From NCBI GenBank assembly GCA_905397405.1, contig CAJPVJ010000417.1, positions 1 through 25,892 of the forward strand: 25,892 bases of DNA, read 5' to 3'. Numbering within the stretch: position 1 is the first letter of the stretch; each line of letters opens with the position of its first letter. Shown here one piece after another: positions 1 to 7,019 of the stretch. The notes under the pieces are model-generated. The model saw only the letters and a list, made by a program, of their open reading frames with translations. It had not been told where the DNA came from and searched no databases. The position numbers and the translations under genes are program-made. Origin of the DNA: Oppiella nova (Eukaryota; Arthropoda; Arachnida; Sarcoptiformes; Oppiidae).

Positions 1-143
1 AATTGATGCATAAAGGTCCACAATTTATCTACGCCACACCAGAAAGTGTAGCGCATAGTGAAGAAGCGGTTATTTTGGCCTCTAAACGTCCATTGACGAG
101 TGTTGAAGATAGCGTTGATTCCAATGAACAGGAGCGTAAATAA
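1..143 (+). CDS. cydA: Cytochrome bd (CioA/CydA-type) ubiquinol oxidase subunit I, C-terminal end
   Basis: This is the last 46 codons of a gene that enters from the left in frame 3 and ends with TAA at 141-143. The visible tail is polar and charged (it ends NEQERK), as expected for the cytoplasmic C-terminus of subunit I. Identity rests mainly on context: the stop codon overlaps the start of cydB by one base (TAATG), the tight coupling typical of cydAB/cioAB operons. Subunit I would carry the haems and the quinol-oxidising loop, but none of those residues lie in the window. The tail alone would not identify the protein. Confidence 0.8.
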   Translation, partial: LMHKGPQFIYATPESVAHSEEAVILASKRPLTSVEDSVDSNEQERK

Positions 144-1147
144 TGATTGATTTATCTCTGATTTGGATTGTTATTATCGCCATTGGTGTATTCATCTATG
201 TAGTATTAGATGGTTTTGATTTAGGGATTGGGATTTTATTTCCCTTTGTTAAAGATCAACACGAACGTGATGTGATGATGAACACTGTTGCACCTGTTTG
301 GGATGGTAATGAAACCTGGATGGTATTGGGCGGTGCAGCATTATATGCTGCGTTTCCAATGGTCTATGCCACTGTATTGTCTGCATTATATATGCCAGTT
401 ATCCTTATGGTGATTGCTTTAATTTTCCGTGGTGTGGCTTTTGAGTTTCGTTTTAAGGCCAATCGAACCAAGCATTTATGGGACAAAGCTTTTATTGGTG
501 GATCAATTCTTGCCAGTTTTTTCCAAGGGATGATTCTTGGTGCATATATCCAAGGGATTAAAGTTGAAAATCATATGTATGCAGGTGGTGGTTTAGACTG
601 GTTATCGCCGTTTACTGTGTTTACAGGTATTGGTGTCGTTGTACTTTACGCAGCACTGGGTTGTGGATGGTTAATTTTTAAAACTGAACTTGATTTACAA
701 GATCGTATGTATCAGTTGATGCCTAAATTAATCGTTGCTTTGTTTGTCATCTTTGGCGCAGTCAGTATTTATACCCCGATGGCGCATCCTGAAATTGCAG
801 CACGCTGGTTTAGCCAACCACAATTGATGTATTTTAGTCCCGTACCAATATTGGTGGTGCTGTTTACTTTCCTAGTACTTCGCGCATGTAAAAAGCGTTA
901 TGAACTAAGCCCATTCCTTTATACCTTGGCTTTGGTTTTCCTTGCTTATACTGGGTTTATCATCAGTTTGTGGCCTTATGTGATTCCGCCATCAGTGACT
1001 ATCTGGGAAGCTGCTGCGCCACAGAGCAGTCAATTGTTTGCTTTAATTGGTGCATTGATTTTAATTCCAATTATTTTGATCTATACCGGGCTTTCATATT
1101 GGGTGTTCCGAGACAAAGTTCGAATTGGTGATGAAGGTTATCACTAA
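143..1147 (+). CDS. cydB: Cytochrome bd ubiquinol oxidase subunit II (CioB-like)
   Basis: Inner-membrane subunit II of the bd-type quinol oxidase, the partner of CydA in reducing O2 to water with quinol electrons. The 334-residue product is nearly all hydrophobic helices. Its N-terminus carries the family pattern VLDGFDLGIGILFPF (about residues 22-36), followed by PVWDGNETWMVLGGAALYAAFP near residues 51-72; both are hallmarks of CydB. The length is that of the cyanide-insensitive CioB subgroup (about 335) and shorter than E. coli CydB (about 379). The ATG overlaps the cydA stop codon, so the two are translationally coupled. A 35-codon DUF2474 gene follows 107 bases later. CioB versus CydB naming cannot be settled without subunit I. 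Confidence 0.95.
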   Translation: MIDLSLIWIVIIAIGVFIYVVLDGFDLGIGILFPFVKDQHERDVMMNTVAPVWDGNETWMVLGGAALYAAFPMVYATVLSALYMPVILMVIALIFRGVAFEFRFKANRTKHLWDKAFIGGSILASFFQGMILGAYIQGIKVENHMYAGGGLDWLSPFTVFTGIGVVVLYAALGCGWLIFKTELDLQDRMYQLMPKLIVALFVIFGAVSIYTPMAHPEIAARWFSQPQLMYFSPVPILVVLFTFLVLRACKKRYELSPFLYTLALVFLAYTGFIISLWPYVIPPSVTIWEAAAPQSSQLFALIGALILIPIILIYTGLSYWVFRDKVRIGDEGYH

Positions 1148-1159
1148 ACTTAAAAGTAG

Positions 1160-1212
1160 CATGTTTAATCTTTTGGCTTGAGTAAAAAATAGCCTAAGCA
1201 AGATTAAACATG
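1160..1212 (+). other. Intercistronic 13-bp stem between cydB and the DUF2474 gene
   Basis: A perfect 13-bp inverted repeat (1160-1172 with 1200-1212, arm CATGTTTAATCTT) encloses 27 bases. An inner GGCT/AGCC pairing could extend the stem. No T-run follows, so it is not a normal intrinsic terminator. It sits 13 bases after the cydB stop and about 40 bases before the next gene, where an mRNA-stabilising or processing hairpin would fit. The right half contains copy 1 of the AAAATAGCCTAAGCAAGATTA repeat. Confidence 0.6.
1186..1206 (+). repeat. Copy 1 of AAAATAGCCTAAGCAA repeat
   Basis: Twenty-one bases identical to 1492-1512; the first 16 also match 3494-3509. This copy lies inside the hairpin downstream of cydB. 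Three matches of at least 16 bp within 2.3 kb are unlikely by chance even in AT-rich DNA, because the core TAGCCTAAGC is not low-complexity. Confidence 0.75.
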
Positions 1213-1254
1213 TAGTAGGGTAAAAATTTAAAGGTTTAAATGAGGTAAGCAAGT

Positions 1255-1362
1255 ATGAAACTATCTCAAACGCAATGGTTTGTCGTGTTATGGCTAGGTG
1301 GATTTCTAACATTGGCGCTTATTGCTGGTTTTTTTAGAATGTTGATTCAGTTGGCCTACTAA
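1255..1362 (+). CDS. DUF2474 small membrane protein of the cytochrome bd operon
   Basis: A 35-residue protein, MKLSQTQWFVVLWLGGFLTL at the N-terminus followed by a second hydrophobic stretch and an Arg-Met-Leu tail. It consists of a short amphipathic start and one transmembrane helix (about residues 8-30). The W-x(4)-W-L-G-G pattern, size and position directly after cydB fit DUF2474, a family of micro-proteins found with cioAB/cydAB; by analogy with CydX it probably helps assemble or stabilise the oxidase in the inner membrane. A GAGG ribosome binding site at 1241-1244 precedes the ATG. A strong terminator begins 14 bases after the stop codon, so this is the last gene of the operon. The role is inferred from family context; the reading frame and helix are directly visible. 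Confidence 0.85.
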   Translation: MKLSQTQWFVVLWLGGFLTLALIAGFFRMLIQLAY

Positions 1363-1376
1363 GGTTTTGCTAAAGT

Positions 1377-1406
1377 AAAAATGAGGAACGCAGTTCCTCA
1401 TTTTTT
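1377..1406 (+). terminator. Rho-independent terminator of the cydAB-DUF2474 operon
   Basis: Perfect 8-bp stem ATGAGGAA/TTCCTCAT (1381-1388, 1394-1401) with loop CGCAG, flanked by an A-run and six Ts. It begins 14 bases after the DUF2474 stop. Confidence 0.9.
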
Positions 1407-1489
1407 GTTTTTCATTAACTATTGAGATAATAGACTGAAATAAAAATATGAATCACAGTAATGGCAACAATGAAAATAATCTTAAAATA

Positions 1490-1507
1490 ATAAAATAGCC
1501 TAAGCAA
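1490..1507 (+). repeat. Left 18-bp direct repeat flanking hipBA
   Basis: ATAAAATAGCCTAAGCAA, identical to 3492-3509 in the same orientation, 2002 bp apart. The two copies bracket the whole hipBA module with its operator elements. The right copy overlaps the last bases of the lysR gene. Could be the footprint of an insertion or recombination event. Confidence 0.7.
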
Positions 1508-1542
1508 GATTATAGGAATGCAATTGGATCTTCTCTTTTATA

Positions 1543-1589
1543 ATGACATAAAAAGTACTTTATCTAATTTAAACTGGATTTTATGTCAT
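1543..1589. promoter_or_regulatory. Operator-like palindrome downstream of hipA
   Basis: Perfect 11-bp inverted repeat ATGACATAAAA (1543-1553) and TTTTATGTCAT (1579-1589), spaced by 25 bases. Aligned without gaps, 1541-1600 matches about 70% of positions in 3301-3360, the region immediately upstream of hipB, with the same arms, spacing and orientation. The most likely reading is a second HipB operator at the other end of the module; it could also be the remnant of a duplicated promoter. Confidence 0.55.
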
Positions 1590-1690
1590 GTTTGGATCAT
1601 TTTCTTGCCAAGATGAATGGTTAAATACCGATTCATTATGATCAATGTTTTCATTATCCATAATATATAAATGGCTGGCATTGTTGAATT

Positions 1691-2935
1691 TTAGTTTTTG
1701 AGTATATCTAGAAAGAAATAGGGTTCTAATTGACGAATTTCTGTGGGTTTAAGACCCGCATCTAACAAGTATTTTTCTCTATTTTCGAGAACATCACGGA
1801 CATCCTTAATACATGCTCTGGCTTGATCTAGGTTTAGTCCAAAGGCATTGCTACGACTGATAAGGTTGTCATAGCTTCCAAACCGTCCATCATTGCCTAA
1901 AACCAGAGCATGTTCATTTGGAAATGAGCTTGGCATACCATGAGGTAAAACATCAAAAAGCGGGCTTAGGGCATAATGTTGCTTTTTCATGTCATACATT
2001 AAAAAACCATGATTTTTTAAATGATCGTCAGTATTGCTAATCATGACATTCAGCACCATCCGCTTATAGAGTTCTTTTTGATTACTGATAGCATCAAAAC
2101 AAATCTGACTACAGACTTTGGCAATACTCATATAGGACATTTTAGGATCATCTATACGAATTTTCTGAATATTGAGCAAACTATTGGCACTGATATAGTG
2201 TTTTTTACGTTCAGGGCAATTTCGATCAAAGCGTTCAACTAAGAGAATAGGGCGACCGGCACATTCTGTTAGTTCAGCATTACATGTATTGAGCCCCATG
2301 TCTCGTGCCATATTCAGCGAAGCATATTCAACTTTACAGGTATCAAACAAATCATCACTTTTATTAAATTTGGCAATCCATTCCTTATTCTTATACATCA
2401 CAAGGGTTTTGGGTCTGGCTCCGCCCATTGAAGCCCCGTTATATAACAGCTTATTTAATTCGAGTTGCTCAAGTTTCATCTCAAACGGATCTCGTTTTTT
2501 TTCGATGAGTTCAGTAATTTGTATAAAAGTTTCTAATTCTTCATATTGAATGATATTTGAATTGTTTTTTATATGCGATTTAGACAAGCTTCCAACAATA
2601 CAGCCTACTGAATTTCCTTGTGAAGCGAGTAACCATTCCAATTGATTTAATGGTGTTCTACGGTGTAAGGCATTGGTTAAGCGTTTACCCCAATTGTCTG
2701 GTGTTGCATCTGCAAGTACACCAAAACCATCTTTAGAAATAGTTTCATATGGTTTGTTATAAGACTGAAAGCTTAGATTAAGTGGATCTAAAGGGAAGGC
2801 ATCTGCACGTTGTAAGTATGATTGACCATAAAGAAAGCGATAAATTGGCTTTTCATAAGAATAGTGTGCAGCAATTGTTGGCTGGGAGCCTGTATCTATG
2901 AAAACATAACATCCTTTAACTTCATCCATGTTCAT
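1691..2935 (-). CDS. hipA: HipA-type serine/threonine kinase toxin
   Basis: Toxin of a type II HipBA module. E. coli HipA phosphorylates glutamyl-tRNA synthetase and induces growth arrest; the target here is unknown. The 414-residue protein is full length. An N-terminal subdomain is followed by GASMGGARPKT (167-177), in which Ser169 aligns with the autophosphorylated Ser150 of E. coli HipA. WIAKF follows with the ATP-binding Lys189, then ERFDR (about 234-238), the catalytic loop NTDDHLKNH (301-309) and the metal-binding LSPLFD (Asp328). All kinase motifs are intact, so it is probably active. The start ATG lies 7 bases after the hipB stop, preceded by AGGT. A second in-frame ATG two codons later is also possible. 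The module sits between direct repeats and is probably autoregulated by HipB with HipA. Confidence 0.92.
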   Translation of the reverse strand: MNMDEVKGCYVFIDTGSQPTIAAHYSYEKPIYRFLYGQSYLQRADAFPLDPLNLSFQSYNKPYETISKDGFGVLADATPDNWGKRLTNALHRRTPLNQLEWLLASQGNSVGCIVGSLSKSHIKNNSNIIQYEELETFIQITELIEKKRDPFEMKLEQLELNKLLYNGASMGGARPKTLVMYKNKEWIAKFNKSDDLFDTCKVEYASLNMARDMGLNTCNAELTECAGRPILLVERFDRNCPERKKHYISANSLLNIQKIRIDDPKMSYMSIAKVCSQICFDAISNQKELYKRMVLNVMISNTDDHLKNHGFLMYDMKKQHYALSPLFDVLPHGMPSSFPNEHALVLGNDGRFGSYDNLISRSNAFGLNLDQARACIKDVRDVLENREKYLLDAGLKPTEIRQLEPYFFLDILKN

Positions 2936-2942
2936 TTACCTA

Positions 2943-3284
2943 TCAGAAATCATCACTAATTACAGACTGTTTTTTTAATCTTGCACGTACTGAACTATTA
3001 CGATTTTCGAGTGCTAAGCCAACTTCATCCAACTCAGGATTCGCGAGTGAGCCTAGGGTATGTTCAAGGCCAAAGATCACTAAAACTGAAATCACATTTT
3101 TTAGGCTGGTACTTGGATCACCTTTTTCCATACGTGAGATCGTTCGGTTATCTACATGAATGCGATTGGCCAAATCATGAATGGTCATATTACGTCGAAG
3201 TCGGGCTTTTTTGATATTTGTCCCAATTTGAGTCAACATGTCTTCCACACCATCAAGCATAAAATTATGCGCCGAAGTTCTCAT
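2943..3284 (-). CDS. hipB: HipB-type antitoxin, XRE-family helix-turn-helix
   Basis: DNA-binding antitoxin that would bind and neutralise HipA and repress the operon. The HTH runs through IGTNIKKARLRRNMTIHDLA and continues with NRTISRMEKGDPSTSLKNVI, the classic Cro/CI-HTH pattern. The C-terminal tail (ENRNSSVRARLKKQ) is basic and probably flexible, as in other HipB proteins. The frame stays open up to an ATG at 3335, but that start would lie inside the palindromic operator. The ATG at 3284 (113 residues) has a GGATGA sequence upstream and places the operator just ahead of the gene. ATGs at 3260 and 3239 are also possible. The gene precedes hipA with a 7-base gap, the usual antitoxin-first order. 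Confidence 0.88.
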   Translation of the reverse strand: MRTSAHNFMLDGVEDMLTQIGTNIKKARLRRNMTIHDLANRIHVDNRTISRMEKGDPSTSLKNVISVLVIFGLEHTLGSLANPELDEVGLALENRNSSVRARLKKQSVISDDF

Positions 3285-3302
3285 AGCAATATCATCCAAA
3301 AC

Positions 3303-3349
3303 ATGACATAAAATGTATACTATCATGGTTAACATGGATTTTATGTCTT
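3303..3349 (-). promoter_or_regulatory. hipBA operator/promoter region
   Basis: Imperfect inverted repeat ATGACATAAAAT (3303-3314) and ATTTTATGTCTT (3338-3349), 11 of 12 bases paired, directly upstream of the preferred hipB start. A smaller symmetric stretch (CATGGTTAACATG) lies between the arms. Paired operator half-sites of this kind are expected for autoregulation by HipB. On the minus strand a TATACA at 3317-3322 could be a -10 element, but no clear -35 was found. Confidence 0.55.
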
Positions 3350-3491
3350 ATTTTTATAATTTGAGTTCAATGTATTGATGCTGAATGGAATAGTTAAGTA
3401 GCTTAATTTCACCTACTAGAATGAAGAAAATCATCAATAATAGGAATGATAGTAAATGAGCGGCTTAACCGCATGCTAAATCCAATCGTTT

Positions 3492-3509
3492 ATAAAATAG
3501 CCTAAGCAA
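3492..3509 (+). repeat. Right 18-bp direct repeat flanking hipBA
   Basis: Identical to 1490-1507. On the minus strand it covers the last codon (Ala) and stop codon of the LysR gene and extends about 10 bases beyond. This 3'-end-of-gene position resembles the attachment sites used by integrating elements, though no integrase is present. Confidence 0.7.
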
Positions 3510-4419
3510 AAATTTTAGAAATTTCTTCTCTTAAATAAATATGCCTAGAATTTTCATTTAGCGCACCGTGCCAATAAATTCCCATATTTAATACAGGTAG
3601 ATCAATAGGATGCTCAAAAATATTGATACTTTGATCAACTTGTAAATGTGCCAGTATCTGCTTTGGAATGGTTAACATCGCATCAGGATATTGTGCTAAA
3701 ACTTGCAGGGCAGTTGAATAATGCTGACAACGCATAAAAATCTGACGACGAAATTGCGCTTGATTTAAATATATATCCTCTAAAAGCAAACCAGTACGGC
3801 GTGAAGAAACACCGATATGAGGTGATGCAAAATACAGTTCAGAATTGATATTTGTATGCTGAGAACAAATCACAAAATGATCTTGAACCAAATTTTGATA
3901 ATTAATTTTATCACCATAATTTTGTTCTAGATCAATGACAAAATCGACTTGTTGAGCAGCTAAATCAGCAATTACATTTTTGCGGTCAAGCTTGGTACTT
4001 AGAAACTGAATGGTTAAATTCAATTTTTGAAAATGATGAATCAATTTAGGAAAAATAATCGGTTCAATTTCATCATGTATTGCAATGCGTAAGGTTTGTA
4101 CTGAACTGGGATCAAACTGTTGTTTTTGTTTGGAGATATTTTGAAAAGCAAATAAAGCATTTTGTACAGATGGATAAATCTGTTCAGCAAAAGGGGTAGG
4201 CAGCATTTTACTCCCAGCGCGAACAAATACATCATCTTGCAAATGCAGCCTAAGTCTTTGTAAAGCATGACTTGCAGCAGACTGAGTAATGCATAAAATC
4301 TTTGCCGCTTTTGAAATATTTCTTTGTTCATAAATGGTGATAAAAAGCGGGTATAAATTAATATCAATATGATTGAAAATCGACATATCAAGATTGGTTT
4401 TATTATGAATCATATTCAT
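3502..4419 (-). CDS. LysR-family transcriptional regulator
   Basis: 305-residue LysR-type regulator. The N-terminal winged helix-turn-helix is clear: NISKAAKILCITQSAASHAL (about 34-53) followed by a QRLRLHLQDDVFVR wing and the LPTPFAEQI linker. The remainder is a type 2 periplasmic-binding-like effector domain. It is transcribed away from the acyl-CoA dehydrogenase operon across a 106-base intergenic region, the classic LysR arrangement, so it probably controls that operon in response to an acyl-CoA or hydroxy acid; the ligand is a guess. No strong ribosome binding site precedes either the ATG at 4419 or the one 11 codons later, so the start is uncertain. The 3' end coincides with a copy of the 18-bp repeat. 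Confidence 0.9.
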   Translation of the reverse strand: MNMIHNKTNLDMSIFNHIDINLYPLFITIYEQRNISKAAKILCITQSAASHALQRLRLHLQDDVFVRAGSKMLPTPFAEQIYPSVQNALFAFQNISKQKQQFDPSSVQTLRIAIHDEIEPIIFPKLIHHFQKLNLTIQFLSTKLDRKNVIADLAAQQVDFVIDLEQNYGDKINYQNLVQDHFVICSQHTNINSELYFASPHIGVSSRRTGLLLEDIYLNQAQFRRQIFMRCQHYSTALQVLAQYPDAMLTIPKQILAHLQVDQSINIFEHPIDLPVLNMGIYWHGALNENSRHIYLREEISKIFA

Positions 4420-4525
4420 AGTGAGGTATTGAATTAAATCATTTGGTTCATAATAGGTTTTCAGCTAAGGTAAAGTAAAGAGTCACTATTCAAATATTTA
4501 TCCATATATTTACAGGAAGATAAGC
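4420..4525. promoter_or_regulatory. Divergent promoter region, LysR gene / ACAD operon
   Basis: The 106-base gap between divergent starts must hold both promoters and the LysR binding site. AGGAAG at 4514-4519 is a good ribosome binding site for the ACAD gene. I could not pick unique -35/-10 boxes or a T-N11-A LysR box with confidence. Confidence 0.5.
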
Positions 4526-5764
4526 ATGTTTGAACTTTCAGCACGTGCGCAAGAATTTGTAGAACGTACCCAAGCCTTTATTAAAAATGAAATTGAACCT
4601 GTAGAAGCTGATTTTTGGAATGAAGTCCATCATTTGAATCAAGGCGGTGATTGGACAAAATGGCAATGGCCAGCACAACTTGAACTCCTGAAAAATAAAG
4701 CAAAAGCTGCTGGACTTTGGAACATGTTTTTACCAGACCCAGTATTGGGTGCAGGTTTATCTGTACAGGAATATGCCCATATCGCAGAACTGTCAGGCCG
4801 TAGTTTAATCGCACCCACAGTATTTAATTGTAATGCTCCAGATAGTGGCAATATGGAAGTGCTATGGCGTTATGGTTCAGATCAACAAAAACAACAATGG
4901 CTTAAGCCGTTATTAGAAGGAAAAATCCGTTCAGTATTCTGTATGACTGAACCAGCAGTTGCTTCATCGGACGCAACCAACATGCAGGCAACTGCAGTGG
5001 TAGATGGTGATGAAATTGTATTGAATGGTCGTAAATGGTGGTCTTCAGGTTTGGGAGATCCAAATGCGAAAATTATTATCTTTATGGCGCATACGCCTGA
5101 TGAAAGCAAAGATCGTCATCATCAACATTCCATGGTTTTAGTGCCTGTAGATACTCAAGGCGTGACCATTGAACGTATGTTACCCGTGTTTGGTGATTAT
5201 GATGCGCCACATGGTCACGGCGAAATTAGTTTTAATCAAGTTCGTGTACCTGTAAGTAATTTTATTGGTGGTTCTGGACAAGGGTTTGAAATTGCACAAG
5301 GGCGTCTAGGTCCGGGTCGTATTCATCATTGTATGCGATGCATTGGTGCTGCTGAAAAAGCATTAGAATTAATGATTGATCGAGGAATGAGTCGAACTGC
5401 TTTTGGTAAAGAAGTGCTTAAATTAGGTGGAAATTTAGAACGTGTGGCAGATGCTCGTGTTGCGATTGATCAAGCACGACTGTTAACCCTGTATGCGGCG
5501 TATAAAATGGATACTCAAGGGACTATGGCTGCGCTTACCGAGATTTCAGCCATTAAAGTTGTTGCACCTTCAGTTCTTGAAAAAGTAGTTGATATGGCCA
5601 TTCAAATTCATGGTGGCATGGGCGTATCACGAGATACACCTTTAACAGCATTCTTTGCTCAAGCCCGCAGTTTACGTTTAGCGGATGGCCCAGATGAAGT
5701 GCATAAAGGGATGATTGCAAAATTAGAATTAAAAAAACGAGGTTATGGCTCGCGTAAAAAATAA
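4526..5764 (+). CDS. Acyl-CoA dehydrogenase of the ACAD10/11 type
   Basis: Cytoplasmic FAD-dependent acyl-CoA dehydrogenase-fold enzyme, 412 residues. The family signatures are visible: FCMTEPAVASSDATNMQATA (about 138-157), the middle beta-domain GRKWWSSG, and in the C-terminal helical domain QIHGGMGVSRDTP followed by RLADGPDEVH (about 384-393). The base of ordinary enzymes sits in an E-G-T motif, but here the position is Asp387 of ADGPDEVH, the form seen in ACAD10/11-type proteins. Those act with an APH-type kinase on 4-hydroxyacyl-CoAs, releasing the 4-phosphate and giving an enoyl-CoA for beta-oxidation. The next gene is such a kinase, which supports the same role. The ATG follows AGGAAG. 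Substrate chain length is unknown. Confidence 0.93.
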   Translation: MFELSARAQEFVERTQAFIKNEIEPVEADFWNEVHHLNQGGDWTKWQWPAQLELLKNKAKAAGLWNMFLPDPVLGAGLSVQEYAHIAELSGRSLIAPTVFNCNAPDSGNMEVLWRYGSDQQKQQWLKPLLEGKIRSVFCMTEPAVASSDATNMQATAVVDGDEIVLNGRKWWSSGLGDPNAKIIIFMAHTPDESKDRHHQHSMVLVPVDTQGVTIERMLPVFGDYDAPHGHGEISFNQVRVPVSNFIGGSGQGFEIAQGRLGPGRIHHCMRCIGAAEKALELMIDRGMSRTAFGKEVLKLGGNLERVADARVAIDQARLLTLYAAYKMDTQGTMAALTEISAIKVVAPSVLEKVVDMAIQIHGGMGVSRDTPLTAFFAQARSLRLADGPDEVHKGMIAKLELKKRGYGSRKK

Positions 5765-5897
5765 CAATTTGCTGATAAAAAATAACTGCTTTATGTTAGA
5801 GGTGTTATATATAAAGTAGTGAGCAAGTGAAGTTTTTAGTTAAAAGTATCATTCTTTAGAGATGTATGGTTTAAAACATAAGATTCAGGGAAATAAT

Positions 5898-7019
5898 ATG
5901 TCAGTCATTGATATTGGTGGAAGTATACGTGAAGGCGAGGAGCTGGACATTCGTGCTGTCGGAAATTGGCTCATTGAAAATGGATCTGAAATTTCAGGCA
6001 ATGTAGAAGTGACTCAATATTCTGGCGGAGCTTCAAACTGGACCTATCGTTTAAAATATGACAATGCTGATTTAATTTTACGTCGTCCACCCAAAGGGAC
6101 AAAGGCGAAATCTGCACATGATATGGCGCGTGAATATCATGTACAAAAATGGCTTGCACCATACTACCCAGTTCTTCCTGAAATGGTCGCGCTGTGTCAG
6201 GATGAATCCGTAATTGGTTGTGACTTCTATGTGATGAAACGCATTGAAGGTATTATTCCGCGTGCCAAACTGCCCCCTGAGCTGAATTTTACTCAACAGC
6301 AAGTGCATGAATTATGTATTAATGTCTTAGACAAGCTGATTGAATTACATCAAGTTCCATATCAAGGCACCGAACTCGAAAAACTTGGAAAAGGTGATGG
6401 GTATTGCCGTCGTCAAGTTGAAGGTTGGGATGCACGTTATGAAAAGGCGCACACCATCAATGTGCCGAGTTTTAAATTTGTACGTAAATGGCTTAATGAA
6501 AATATTCCTGCTGACTCAAACACGTGTTTGATTCACAATGATTGGCGTTTTGATAATGTCATTCTTGACCCTAAAAACCCAACCCAAGTGATTGGTGTAT
6601 TGGATTGGGAAATGGCAACCATTGGTGATCCTCTTATGGATTTAGGTTCTGCTTTGGCCTATTGGGTGGAAGATACAGACAACCAAATTTTTAAATCAAC
6701 CCGTCGCCAGCCTACACATTTAAAAGGGATGCTTACCCGTAAAGAAGTGGTTGAATATTATTTAGAAAAAACCGGATTAAAACCCGATAATTGGGCATTC
6801 TACGAAGTATTTGGTATTTTCCGTTTAGCTGTAATCGCACAGCAAATTTATTATCGTTACTATCATAAACAAACAGATAATCCTGCTTTTAAAGATTTTT
6901 GGATTGTGATTCATGCCTTACATATTCGTGCATTAAAACTTATCGGTTTACAAAAAATTGAAGCCAATGAAGTTGCACAGAAATATCTTGAAAAATTTAA
7001 GGAAATTTTAGGAAAATGA
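5898..7019 (+). CDS. APH-family kinase, probable 4-hydroxyacyl-CoA kinase
   Basis: Protein-kinase-like phosphotransferase of the ACAD10/11 N-terminal type, 373 residues from the ATG at 5898. Visible: the nucleotide-binding start YSGGASNWTYRLKY with LILRRPP, the catalytic loop LIHNDWRFDN (Asp215, Asn220), and the metal-binding segment GVLDWEMATIGDPLMDLG (Asp236). It very probably phosphorylates the 4-hydroxyl of 4-hydroxyacyl-CoAs, as shown for ACAD10/11 and LvaA, rather than an aminoglycoside. The frame is open from an ATG at 5862, but CAGGGA at 5887-5892 points to the ATG at 5898. It lies 133 bases after the ACAD gene and overlaps the next gene by 4 bases (ATGA). Confidence 0.9.
   Translation: MSVIDIGGSIREGEELDIRAVGNWLIENGSEISGNVEVTQYSGGASNWTYRLKYDNADLILRRPPKGTKAKSAHDMAREYHVQKWLAPYYPVLPEMVALCQDESVIGCDFYVMKRIEGIIPRAKLPPELNFTQQQVHELCINVLDKLIELHQVPYQGTELEKLGKGDGYCRRQVEGWDARYEKAHTINVPSFKFVRKWLNENIPADSNTCLIHNDWRFDNVILDPKNPTQVIGVLDWEMATIGDPLMDLGSALAYWVEDTDNQIFKSTRRQPTHLKGMLTRKEVVEYYLEKTGLKPDNWAFYEVFGIFRLAVIAQQIYYRYYHKQTDNPAFKDFWIVIHALHIRALKLIGLQKIEANEVAQKYLEKFKEILGK

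Larger units (their letters stand above)
1407..1690. other. Gene-free stretch between the cyd operon and hipA
   Basis: No credible gene. It holds one copy of the 18-bp direct repeat (1490-1507), an operator-like palindrome (1543-1589) and a weak bulged hairpin (ATGAATGGT at 1613-1621 with ACC-G-ATTCAT at 1627-1636) that could lie at the end of the hipA transcript but lacks a U-run. Confidence 0.6.

Noticed and set aside
1094-1312. 72-codon minus-strand frame at the end of cydB
   Set aside because: Overlaps the end of cydB, the hairpin and half of the DUF2474 gene; lacks a ribosome binding site and is best explained as a shadow.
1490-1507. XerC/XerD (dif or pdif) site as an explanation for the repeat around hipBA
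   Set aside because: pdif sites flank toxin-antitoxin modules in Acinetobacter plasmids, but this repeat lacks the two 11-bp inverted-like arms with a 6-bp spacer.
4041-4391. 116-codon frame overlapping the LysR gene in another phase
   Set aside because: The LysR frame has a recognisable HTH and full-length domain; this one is a Leu/Phe-rich shift product.
5898-7019. Aminoglycoside resistance as the function of the APH-fold protein
   Set aside because: The LIHNDWRFDN and DWEMATIGDPLMDLG motifs and the adjoining ACAD gene fit the ACAD10/11 kinase branch, not antibiotic kinases.
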